From contig NZ_OY781365.1 in NCBI RefSeq assembly GCF_963676815.1, positions 992,001 through 1,056,000 on the forward strand: DNA of 64,000 nucleotides, given 5' to 3'. Origin of the DNA: an uncultured Draconibacterium sp. GTDB taxonomy: Bacteria; Bacteroidota; Bacteroidia; Bacteroidales; Prolixibacteraceae. The notes under the pieces are model-generated. The model searched no databases. It had not been told where the DNA came from and saw nothing but the letters and a program-made list of their open reading frames with translations. The translations under genes were made by a program, and so were the position numbers. Below are positions 56,402-64,000 of the stretch, in pieces (within the stretch, counting starts at the first letter, position 1; every line of letters begins with the position of its first letter).

Positions 56402-56941
56402 TTAGCTTCGTGAAGGATAAACTCCCACTAGCGCTATTATAAAATTCACGCAATTAAAAGGCTGAACATTGGTATGTGGAAGGCTTCCTCCTGCATTATC
56501 AATAGTTAATGCAACACCGTTAGTTTTCATTGCTCCATTTGCTGATTCAGCATATCCTTCCGTCCCATTTGTTAACGATGCGGGAACAGCTCCAATAGGT
56601 GTAGATTCATCGGGCTGGCCGGAAGCCGCTTGTATTGTCCCGGCTCCATTATGCGTATGAGAAGGCATTTGATTTACATTTAAAGTAACATTTTCAATGC
56701 CGCCTTTCTCTCCTAATCTGTAATCAGATAATCCCGGTCCGCGCCCCGGATGCATTGCAATTCTCCCGCGAAGATCGGGTAATGCAAAGGTAGTTCGGCC
56801 ATCGCCGCCATAAGTAGTTCCTAATATTGAAAATAGTGCTGTGTTTTGTGCAATAGCTAATAATTGGCCATCGCAAAAAGCCCAACCTCTAGGCGCAAAA
56901 TTACCGCCAAACATTATAATTTGTCCTATAAATGGCTCCAT
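56402..56941 (-). CDS. Phage tail collar domain protein (microcystin-dependent-protein-like), copy A
   Basis: 179 residues, no signal peptide. The tail collar fold is marked by GQIIMFGGNFAPRGWAFCDG at the N-terminus, TYGGDGRTTFALPDLRGR and the C-terminal CVNFIIAL. Roughly 80% identical by eye to its neighbour copy B. Such proteins occur in phage tail fibres but also as stand-alone genes in many bacteria, where their role is poorly known. 11 bp downstream of copy B and 50 bp upstream of the 1826-residue protein. No other phage gene is present. Confidence 0.88.
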   Translation of the reverse strand: MEPFIGQIIMFGGNFAPRGWAFCDGQLLAIAQNTALFSILGTTYGGDGRTTFALPDLRGRIAMHPGRGPGLSDYRLGEKGGIENVTLNVNQMPSHTHNGAGTIQAASGQPDESTPIGAVPASLTNGTEGYAESANGAMKTNGVALTIDNAGGSLPHTNVQPFNCVNFIIALVGVYPSRS

Positions 56942-56952
56942 AATCTAAGGTA

Positions 56953-57492
56953 TTAATTTCGTGATGGGAATATCCCCTGTAATGCAATTATAAAATTCAC
57001 GCAACCAAAAGGCTGAATATTAGTGTGCGATTGACTTCCTCCAGTGTTTTGAATATTTAATGTTACACCATCAGCTTTCATTGTTCCATTGGATGATTCG
57101 GCATAACCTTCGGTTCCATTTGTTAGTGAGGCTGGAACAGTTCCAATTGGTGTCGATTCATCGGGTTGACCTGATGCTGCCTGAATTGTTCCGGTTCCGC
57201 CATGTGAGTGCGAAGGAATTTGATTAATGTTTAATGTAACGTTTTCAGCACCTGCTTTTTGTCCCAAAGTTCGAGGTGTTAATCCTGGTCCGCTACCCGG
57301 ATGCATTGCCACCCTACCCCGAAGATCGGGTAAAGCAAAAGTGGTTCGGCCATCGCCGCCATAAGTCGTTCCTAAAATAGAGAATAAGGCTGAGTATTGT
57401 GCTATAGGTAATAATTGGCCATCACAAAAAGCCCAGCCTCGAGGCGCAAAATTGCCGCCAAACATTATAATTTGTCCAATAAAGGGATCCAT
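56953..57492 (-). CDS. Phage tail collar domain protein, copy B
   Basis: 179 residues, a tandem duplicate of copy A with the same length and motifs (MFGGNFAPRGWAFCDG, YGGDGRTTFALPDLRGR, SHTNIQPFGCVNFIIAL). Differences are concentrated in the middle (residues about 70-100) and in the last third, as expected if one face has changed binding. No signal peptide. It starts 24 bp after the intradiol-like gene. Confidence 0.88.
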   Translation of the reverse strand: MDPFIGQIIMFGGNFAPRGWAFCDGQLLPIAQYSALFSILGTTYGGDGRTTFALPDLRGRVAMHPGSGPGLTPRTLGQKAGAENVTLNINQIPSHSHGGTGTIQAASGQPDESTPIGTVPASLTNGTEGYAESSNGTMKADGVTLNIQNTGGSQSHTNIQPFGCVNFIIALQGIFPSRN

Positions 57493-57516
57493 AATTCTAA
57501 TTTTTATTGTTAATAA

Positions 57517-58065
57517 TTAAATCGATAAGTTAAATGTGAATTCGGTATGCGACTCACGGTCGACTTGCCGGGGAAATAACTGTTCCCCCATTTGTTGATT
57601 AAGCACCCAGTGGTTATCGGTAATGTGTGCACCAAAATCAGTTACAATTAGCTCGGTAGTATAACTGGAATCAGGCTTCGAGAGCTTAAAATTAATACGA
57701 GGCGATTTGCCTTTTAATTTGCCCGGACGTTTGGTTGAAAAATTGTATCTGCCATTTTCATCGGTAATTAACCGTGAATGAAAAGCAAACTTGCCTGGCT
57801 CATTTGATTGATGCCAAACTTCAAGCTGTGCATTTTTAATTGGCTCCTTACTCACTTTGTCGACAACCAAACCATGTATCAAAACGTGTTCGTGAACCTT
57901 CTTTGTTTGATTCATGATCTCCGTTGCTTTTTCCAAACTTGGGACCGTTAGGTTCTCTGCGTTAGAGAAACTGTTCATTGCAAAAGCCGAAGGCATCGTT
58001 GTAATTCCGGCTGCAGTAATTCCGGCTGTTCTAAGAAACAGTCTTCTTGTTGTAGCTTTTTTCAT
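57517..58065 (-). CDS. Exported intradiol-dioxygenase-like protein without iron ligands
   Basis: 182 residues. Tat-like signal (TTRRLFLRTAG, then a hydrophobic stretch to SAFA). The body resembles the intradiol dioxygenase beta-sandwich: VLIHGLVVDKVSKEPIKNAQ, LEVWHQSNEPGKFAFHSR and ITDENGRYNFSTKRPG. In true enzymes the next segment carries two His ligands (HIH); here it reads SPRINFKLS, and the second Tyr is also not evident. It is therefore probably a non-catalytic structural or binding domain. First gene of the operon with the collar pair and the HYR/PKD protein. Confidence 0.75.
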   Translation of the reverse strand: MKKATTRRLFLRTAGITAAGITTMPSAFAMNSFSNAENLTVPSLEKATEIMNQTKKVHEHVLIHGLVVDKVSKEPIKNAQLEVWHQSNEPGKFAFHSRLITDENGRYNFSTKRPGKLKGKSPRINFKLSKPDSSYTTELIVTDFGAHITDNHWVLNQQMGEQLFPRQVDRESHTEFTFNLSI

Positions 58066-58487
58066 TTACAATTCTTTTTCTTTTAAATGATTTTACGGAA
58101 AACCCCAGGTCGTTATCATTTTGAGCAAGTGCCTAACGCTCGAAAACCAGATGTTTTGTTCTGAGGTGCGTCCAATTTTCTACAATTTAAGACTTATGGA
58201 TATCTTTATCAACTTTTAATGCATATTTATACAATAAATTTATTTTTTGTTTAGCTAGAGTACCGCAATTTACTATAATTAAATACTTTCAAATAACGAT
58301 TGCCACCCCTGGAAATCCGTACAATACCGTTAAAAAGTTGAATTCTATTTTTAAATTTCAAGGAGTAAAAATGAGAAGTTATTTTATCCTCAAGTGCAAA
58401 TTGATTTAACCTTGTTTATTGAATTACGATACAGTTTATTGGAAAGTATAAAGGCCAATTTTTTTATGCTACGAAAAATGTACTCTA
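58066..58487. other. 422-bp intergenic region upstream of the collar operon
   Basis: AT-rich, no supported ORF, RNA or clear promoter box. It must carry the promoter of the operon starting at 58065 and the 3' flank of the DHOD-like gene, which ends at 58488; no terminator seen. Confidence 0.4.
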
Positions 58488-59501
58488 TTAAACCATCGGA
58501 TATTTTTTGAAAATATCATCTGACTTTGTTAATATATCAACATATTGTGCACGCTGATAAGCAAACGGATCTTTCATGTTTTTCCGCGAAAGTTTTCCTC
58601 TGAAATCATCAAGCGTTTTATATCCTTTTTCGTCCATCCATTTATTCATATCCATTAGTATATCAGACACTACTGAAGGAGAATTGCGGTAAATTGTACT
58701 TACCATTTGTACCACATCGGCACCTGCAAGTAGCATTTTAATTACATCGTTGGCATCGTAAATACCGCGGCTCACACAAACACTTCCTTCAACATTCCCA
58801 TGTAACAGTCCTGCATAACGCAAACTTATCATCTGGTCTTTCGGGTTGCTCAATTCCCAGGGATAAAAGTATTCTTCTTTTTCAATGTCAATTTCGGGCT
58901 GGAAAAAGCGGTTAAAAAGCACATAACCATCAGCACCGGCTTCATCAACTTTCTTAATAAAATTTAACGGATTGGTGTAAAACAAACTCATCTTTACACT
59001 TACCGGTATTTTTACAACTTGTTTTATCGCTTTAACAATTTGTACCTGTTTATCTTCTATCGTTTCGCCGGTAACTTCAAAATAACCCGGCACGGCGTAA
59101 AGGTTTATTTCCAAGCCTGCCACTCCTGTTTTCTCCAGTTCCTGAGCATATTCAACCCAGGTTGGTTCGTAAATGGCATTTAAGCTGGCAAACACTGGTA
59201 CATCAACACTTTTTACCAGTTTCTCAACATTATATAAATGCTCTTTTGGTCCGGCGTGTTTCAATCCGGGAAACAGATCAGTCATTTCAGCATTTCGTTC
59301 TTCGTACTCACTAAGTTGTTCATCCATCTGAAGACTCTCCAACTGAATTTGCTCCTCAAAAAGCGAACGGTAAACGATTGCTCCGATTCCTGCTTCTTCA
59401 ATTTGTTTTATTACATCGGGTTTTGATACAAGGTTACTTGCTCCAAGAATGAGTGGATTTTTTAACTCTACACCCATATAAGTTGTTGTAAGATTTGCCA
59501 T
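58488..59501 (-). CDS. Dihydroorotate dehydrogenase-like FMN oxidoreductase
   Basis: 337 residues of the DHOD TIM-barrel family: TTYMGVELKNPLILGASNLV at the N-terminus, AGLEINLYAVPGYFEVTGE, KIPVSVKMSLFYTNP, GSVCVSRGIYDANDVIKML and AGADVVQMVSTIYRNSPS (the FMN-phosphate loop). This DHOD-like group is common in Bacteroidota and is distinct from pyrimidine-pathway PyrD; its substrate is not known to me. Single gene with a 214-bp gap to hppA that contains the hppA terminator. Cytosolic. Confidence 0.85.
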   Translation of the reverse strand: MANLTTTYMGVELKNPLILGASNLVSKPDVIKQIEEAGIGAIVYRSLFEEQIQLESLQMDEQLSEYEERNAEMTDLFPGLKHAGPKEHLYNVEKLVKSVDVPVFASLNAIYEPTWVEYAQELEKTGVAGLEINLYAVPGYFEVTGETIEDKQVQIVKAIKQVVKIPVSVKMSLFYTNPLNFIKKVDEAGADGYVLFNRFFQPEIDIEKEEYFYPWELSNPKDQMISLRYAGLLHGNVEGSVCVSRGIYDANDVIKMLLAGADVVQMVSTIYRNSPSVVSDILMDMNKWMDEKGYKTLDDFRGKLSRKNMKDPFAYQRAQYVDILTKSDDIFKKYPMV

Positions 59502-59660
59502 GGTAGTATTTTTATTGATTAGAATTTTTACGTTTTTTAAGTGTAACTGAATTTACAAATAATTTGTTCATTTAAGAAGTTAAATTTTGTTTATGTGCGA
59601 TAGAGATATTCCCAATTCTGTTGGTGAAATTAAAAATATCGGCAAGAAAAATATGGGGCG

Positions 59661-59692
59661 AAAAAAACCACCTGCCTTCCGACAGATGGTTT
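59661..59692 (-). terminator. Terminator after hppA
   Basis: Minus strand AAACCATCTGTC, loop GGAA, GGCAGGTGGTTT, then a T-run; a 12-bp stem with two G-U pairs, about 24 bp past the stop at 59716. Confidence 0.88.
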
Positions 59693-59715
59693 TGTATTTC
59701 GTTCTCAAGTATTTC

Positions 59716-62010
59716 TTACAGCAAACTTAATGTTACAGTTAAACCTGCCATTACAACCGAAACCATAGTCATTAATTTGATAAGGATATTCAACGATGGT
59801 CCTGAAGTATCTTTAAAAGGATCACCAACAGTATCTCCAACAACACTTGCGTGGTGAGCTTCGCTACCTTTTCCACCGTAGTTTCCTTTTTCGATGAATT
59901 TTTTAGCGTTATCCCAGGCACCACCTGAGTTGTTCATAAATACCGCCAAAGTAAATCCTGCAGTCAATCCGCCAGCCAACAAGCCGATAACTCCGGCAAC
60001 TCCCATAGCAGCTCCAACAATCACCGGAACGATTATGGCTACTAACGAAGGCAACAACATTTCGCGTTGTGCACCTTTTGTTGAAATTTCAACACATTTT
60101 GCATACTCAGGAGTTCCTGTTCCTTCCAATATACCTTTAATTTCGCGGAACTGACGACGCACTTCCTCAACCATTGCCGAAGCAGCACGACCTACAGCTT
60201 TCATTGTAAGTGCACTGAACAAGAAAGCCATCATTGATCCAAGGAAAATACCACCAAGAAACATTGGGTTGAAAAGTGTAATATCGTAAGCAGCTGAAAA
60301 ATCTTTTACTGATGCAGCCGAAATTTTCACGGTCTGCATTCCATCATGAACGGCAGGAGCCACATCGTTGTAGAAAATATATTGTCCTTTTGTAACAAAA
60401 CCTTCACCACCTTTGGCAATTTTACCAAACCACAAACGAACTTCCTCCATATAGGCAGAAATAAGTGCCATTGCGGTAAGAGCCGCAGAACCGATTGCAA
60501 AACCTTTACCGGTTGCAGCAGTTGTATTTCCAAGCATATCCAAAGCATCGGTACGCTCACGAACCTCAGGATCAAGTTCCGCCATTTCGGCGTTACCACC
60601 GGCATTGTCAGCAATCGGACCAAAAGCATCAGTTGCCAAAGTAATACCTAAAGTAGAAAGCATTCCTACCGCGGCAAAACCAATTCCGTAAACTCCCATG
60701 GCAAACTGCGATGCTCCACCGGCAGCGTAGAACGCCCCCATAATTCCAAGAACAATAGTAACAACAGGAATCCATGTTGAACTCATACCTACGGCAATTC
60801 CGTCGATAATAGTTGTAGCCGGACCTTGCTGAGCCTGCTCGGCAATACCTTTTGTTGGTTTGTACTCGTCAGATGTATAATATTCGGTAGCCTGACCGAT
60901 AATAACACCGGCTGCCAAACCAATAATAACTGCCCAGAAAACACCCCAGGTAATCCATCCTGCAAATGCAAGACCAACCAATGCGATCAGGATAAGAACA
61001 GAACTACCAAAAGTTCCGATAAACAATGCACGTAATAAGGTTTTCTGTGTTGCCGATTCTTTTGTACGAACCATGTAAATACCAATAATCGACAAGATGA
61101 TACCAATAGCAGCCACAATCATTGGAGCTGTAACAGCTTTAATCGGATCGATATTAGCACTTTCCAATGCAATGGCAGGAAGTGCAGCACCAAGCGCGGC
61201 TGTTGCCAAAATAGAACCTGCGTACGATTCGTAAAGGTCGGCTCCCATACCGGCCACATCACCTACGTTATCACCTACATTATCGGCAATAGTTGCTGGG
61301 TTACGCGGATCGTCCTCAGGAATACCGGCTTCAACTTTACCTACAAGATCGGCACCAACGTCGGCAGCTTTGGTATAAATACCACCCCCAACACGCGCAA
61401 ACAAAGCCTGTGTAGATGCTCCCATTCCGAAAGTAAGCATCGTTGTTGTAATCTCAACTAACTTTTGTTGTTCAGTAGTTCCTGCATGCACAAAGTCAAG
61501 ACCCAGAAAATGCAAACCATTTATCATATGATCGGGTGTGAAAACCACCTCGCTCAAAAATAAATACCAGGCTGCGATATCGAGAAGTGCAAAACCTACA
61601 ACAACCAATCCCATTACGGCTCCACTACGAAAAGCGACCTGCAAGCCTTTGTTTAACGACTGCGAGGCTCCGTGAGCGGTACGTGCCGATGCAAAAGTTG
61701 CGGTTTTCATTCCAAGGAATCCACACAATCCGGAGAAAAAACCACCGGTAAGGAATGCGATAGGAACAAACGGGTTTTGAACTTTGAAGAATGCCATTAT
61801 GGCTAGTAGTATAAACAGAACCACAAAAACGATAAATACTACTTTGTACTGTCGTCTCAGATATGCCATTGCACCGTCACGAACGTGCTGTGCAATTTCC
61901 TTCATTCTGTCAGTACCTTCTGAATTCTTCATCATAGATTTGAAGAATATCCAGGCAAATACCAATGCCAAAATCGAGGCAATTGGCACTATAATAAAAA
62001 TACTGCTCAT
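59716..62010 (-). CDS. hppA: Membrane-bound ion-translocating pyrophosphatase
   Basis: 764 residues, about 15-16 membrane helices. Couples hydrolysis of pyrophosphate to H+ or Na+ pumping across the inner membrane. Signatures: GGGIYTKAADVGADLVGKVE, EDDPRNPATIADNVGDNVGD, then AGMGADLYES, GNTTAATGKGFAIGSAAL, and near the C-terminus AHHASVVGDTVGDPFKDTSGP. The Ala in TTAATGKG, where K+-independent enzymes have Lys, predicts a K+-dependent enzyme; Na+ or H+ specificity is not decided here. Own -7 box upstream and a terminator downstream. Confidence 0.95.
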   Translation of the reverse strand: MSSIFIIVPIASILALVFAWIFFKSMMKNSEGTDRMKEIAQHVRDGAMAYLRRQYKVVFIVFVVLFILLAIMAFFKVQNPFVPIAFLTGGFFSGLCGFLGMKTATFASARTAHGASQSLNKGLQVAFRSGAVMGLVVVGFALLDIAAWYLFLSEVVFTPDHMINGLHFLGLDFVHAGTTEQQKLVEITTTMLTFGMGASTQALFARVGGGIYTKAADVGADLVGKVEAGIPEDDPRNPATIADNVGDNVGDVAGMGADLYESYAGSILATAALGAALPAIALESANIDPIKAVTAPMIVAAIGIILSIIGIYMVRTKESATQKTLLRALFIGTFGSSVLILIALVGLAFAGWITWGVFWAVIIGLAAGVIIGQATEYYTSDEYKPTKGIAEQAQQGPATTIIDGIAVGMSSTWIPVVTIVLGIMGAFYAAGGASQFAMGVYGIGFAAVGMLSTLGITLATDAFGPIADNAGGNAEMAELDPEVRERTDALDMLGNTTAATGKGFAIGSAALTAMALISAYMEEVRLWFGKIAKGGEGFVTKGQYIFYNDVAPAVHDGMQTVKISAASVKDFSAAYDITLFNPMFLGGIFLGSMMAFLFSALTMKAVGRAASAMVEEVRRQFREIKGILEGTGTPEYAKCVEISTKGAQREMLLPSLVAIIVPVIVGAAMGVAGVIGLLAGGLTAGFTLAVFMNNSGGAWDNAKKFIEKGNYGGKGSEAHHASVVGDTVGDPFKDTSGPSLNILIKLMTMVSVVMAGLTVTLSLL

Positions 62011-62329
62011 AAGATGATAAATTTTAGTGTAGCTTTTAACTACGGTTTAGTATTAAATTGAAAATTGTCTTTCTTTCGGTTTCAAGTTCAGTTTTACAAA
62101 AAAAAGATTTTGCAATAGACAAAGATAAATTTATATCCGAGATGAGGAATTTTAGCTCATGTATTTGACAACAGGTTGAAAATTTTTTAACACTAATCAA
62201 AAAGCACCTTTTTGCCTATTACTTATATTGAATAATTAAGCTTTTATTAGAGTTTTGACACCATGGACGACTTTATTGCAAATTATTGCTACTTTCAGAG
62301 CCAAATCAATTACTTTTTGCATACACAAA
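62011..62329. other. 319-bp divergent intergenic region between hppA and the protease gene
   Basis: AT-rich and non-coding. It holds the hppA -7 box at 62120-62127 and, facing the other way, only a weak TACTTTCA before the protease ATG. No RNA gene seen. Confidence 0.45.
62120..62127 (-). promoter_or_regulatory. -7 box of the hppA promoter
   Basis: Minus-strand TATCTTTG, a perfect TAnnTTTG match, giving a leader of about 100 nt before the ATG at 62010. The -33 box is unclear. Confidence 0.4.
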
Positions 62330-64000
62330 ATGAAAACAAAATCCTTACTAATTTTATTTATCGCCATTATCATTGGCATATCTGAAGCAACTGCCCGGGA
62401 GTACTCCGGCTTTTTTAATTTCACTTATAACGAAGATGACGGCAAAGTTGAGTTGGCAATAAAGCAACTCGACACCGAATTTTTATATGTTACGTCGCTG
62501 GCCTCAGGAGTGGGTTCAAACGACCTTGGTCTCGATCGCGGAAAATTAACAGGAACACACGTTGTTAAGTTTGTTAAAGCCGGCAACAAACTTCTACTAA
62601 CAGAGGTAAATTATGATTACCGAGCCTCAAGCAGTAATCTCGATGAGGTAAAAGCTGTTGACGATGCTTTTGCCACTTCTGTTTTATGGGGATTTACCAT
62701 TAGTAAAGAAGAAAACGGCACTTATTACGTTGATGCTACCGATTTTCTGCTCGAAGATCGTGGACGTGTTGCGGCCACGCTGCAAGGCAGCTACAAACTT
62801 GAGAAATCGAGATCAGCCATTTATGAGGATGGTTTGAAAAGTTTCCCTAAAAACAGCGAATTTGAGGCCATACTTACCTTCACCGGAAAACCTTCGGGAA
62901 GATTGGTGGGCAGTGTTACTCCCTCAGCTGATGCGGTAACGATCAGGCAACACCATTCATTTATTGAATTACCTGACGACAATTATAAAAAACGCGAATT
63001 TGATCCGCGTGCCGGCTATGGAGGAATTAGCTACATGGATTATGCTACTCCAATTGACGAACCGATAATGAAACGCTTTATTCGTCGCCACCGTCTGGAA
63101 AAGAAAGATCCAAATGCAGCCATCAGCGAGCCGGTTGAGCCTATAATTTATTACGTCGACCGGGGAGCGCCGAAACCAATAAAATCAGCACTTATTGAAG
63201 GTGCCAGCTGGTGGAACCAAGCATTTGAAGCTGCGGGTTTTAAAAATGCATTTATTGTAAAAGAAATGCCCGAAGGTGCTGACATGTTAGATGTTCGCTA
63301 CAACGTAATTCAATGGGTACACCGCTCAACACGTGGTTGGTCGTATGGATCATCTGTGACAGATCCACGCACCGGTGAAATTCTGAAAGGTCATGTTTCG
63401 CTGGGTTCTTTGCGTATCCGACAGGACTTTATGATTGCCCAGGGATTGATTTCTCCGTATGGTGGAGATGCAAAAGAAGTGGAGCGCGCCAAAGAAATGG
63501 CATTGGCTCGTATCCGGCAATTAGGGGCTCACGAAGTTGGACACACCATCGGACTTTCGCACGCTTACAGTTCAAGTTCCGAAGGACGAACATCGGTAAT
63601 GGATTACCCGCAACCACTGGTTAAAGTTACAGATGGTGAAATCGATCTTTCGGAAGCTTACGATGATAAAATCGGTGAATGGGACAAAGTTTCAATTGCC
63701 TATGGTTACTCTCAGTTTCCTGAAGGTACCGATGAAAAAGCCGAGTTGAATAAGATCCTTTCAAAAAGTATGGAAAATGGCCTTTCTTTTTTATCCGATG
63801 CCACATCAGCAAGCGGTGTTCATCCGTACACGCACCAATGGGATAACGGCGAAAATCCATACGATGAACTGCTTCGGATGATGGAGATTAGAAAAATTGC
63901 GCTCTACAATTTTGGAGAGAATACCATCCCGGCAGGCACTCCTTATGCTACACTTGAGAATGTTCTGGTACCCATTTACTATTTCCACCGCTACCAGATA
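62330..64000 (+). CDS. Secreted zinc metalloprotease (DUF5117/DUF4953-like), first 557 residues, runs off the window
   Basis: The ATG at 62330 opens a frame to the window end. Signal peptide (LLILFIAIIIGISEATA), a DUF5117-like beta-rich region (about 25-250: GKVELAIKQLDTEFLYVTSL, FDPRAGYGGISYMDYA), then the metzincin zinc motif HEVGHTIGLSH (His 401, 405, 411; Glu 402) with a Met-turn SVMDYPQ. This arrangement is that of large zincin-like proteases common in Bacteroidota. Predicted periplasmic or surface-exposed. The true substrate is unknown and the C-terminal part, about 250 or more residues by family length, is missing from the window. Confidence 0.9.
   Translation, partial: MKTKSLLILFIAIIIGISEATAREYSGFFNFTYNEDDGKVELAIKQLDTEFLYVTSLASGVGSNDLGLDRGKLTGTHVVKFVKAGNKLLLTEVNYDYRASSSNLDEVKAVDDAFATSVLWGFTISKEENGTYYVDATDFLLEDRGRVAATLQGSYKLEKSRSAIYEDGLKSFPKNSEFEAILTFTGKPSGRLVGSVTPSADAVTIRQHHSFIELPDDNYKKREFDPRAGYGGISYMDYATPIDEPIMKRFIRRHRLEKKDPNAAISEPVEPIIYYVDRGAPKPIKSALIEGASWWNQAFEAAGFKNAFIVKEMPEGADMLDVRYNVIQWVHRSTRGWSYGSSVTDPRTGEILKGHVSLGSLRIRQDFMIAQGLISPYGGDAKEVERAKEMALARIRQLGAHEVGHTIGLSHAYSSSSEGRTSVMDYPQPLVKVTDGEIDLSEAYDDKIGEWDKVSIAYGYSQFPEGTDEKAELNKILSKSMENGLSFLSDATSASGVHPYTHQWDNGENPYDELLRMMEIRKIALYNFGENTIPAGTPYATLENVLVPIYYFHRYQI

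Noticed and set aside
56402..57492. Collar-domain genes as prophage remnants
   Set aside because: No integrase, capsid, terminase, tail or lysis genes nearby, and the genes sit tightly in an operon with surface proteins.
57517..58065. Protocatechuate-type dioxygenase
   Set aside because: The histidine iron ligands are absent; fold similarity only.
1..64000. tRNA, rRNA or insertion sequences
   Set aside because: No cloverleaf-like sequence, rRNA segment, transposase or terminal inverted repeat pair was recognised by eye; a dedicated scan was not possible.

Overview
The window looks like chromosomal DNA of a marine or sediment member of the Bacteroidota, probably order Marinilabiliales (Prolixibacteraceae-like). 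This placement is inferred. It rests on AT-rich sequence, -7 boxes of the TAnnTTTG type, type IX secretion (T9SS) C-terminal sorting domains, a PorE-like envelope protein, a type III glutamine synthetase, and Bacteroidota-typical families (DUF2851, DUF4294, DHOD-like protein). I saw no rRNA, tRNA, transposase, integrase or CRISPR array.

Layout. 1-13.2 kb holds housekeeping genes: the start of glycine dehydrogenase gcvP, a pcm/MBL-hydrolase pair, a sugar-phosphate transferase, a thpR cluster, arginine deiminase, an RNA methyltransferase, a K+ channel and an orphan histidine kinase. 13.3-16 kb has a small exported protein convergent on a PorE-like lipoprotein. 16.1-24.6 kb is nitrogen-related. 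It encodes three different glutamine synthetase classes (III, I-like, II), and the I-like gene heads a three-gene operon with a divergent APH-fold kinase and a HAD protein of unknown pathway. A 41-bp degenerate tandem repeat follows this operon. 25-27.9 kb encodes a Tat-signal TldD-like protein and a signal-less TldE-like partner.

27.9-58.1 kb is one block of secreted or surface-protein genes, all on the minus strand, in two operon-like sets. The first (50.2 to 28.0 kb) encodes a C-type lectin-like protein, a DUF4347 protein, an Ig/MBG protein, a small degenerate DUF4347 protein, a giant adhesin of about 3,850 residues split by a single-base frameshift, and a YDG/MBG protein. Only the last two carry a T9SS sorting domain. 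The second (58.1 to 50.9 kb) encodes a Tat-signal intradiol-dioxygenase-like protein without iron ligands, two tail-collar paralogues and an 1826-residue HYR/PKD T9SS protein. 58.5-64 kb returns to metabolism: a DHOD-like oxidoreductase, a membrane pyrophosphatase, and the start of a secreted metzincin protease.

The best candidates for something undescribed are the lectin/DUF4347/adhesin operon with its members lacking a sorting domain, the GS-like/kinase/HAD operon, and the collar-protein/T9SS operon. All coordinates and motif positions were read by eye; no database search was run.
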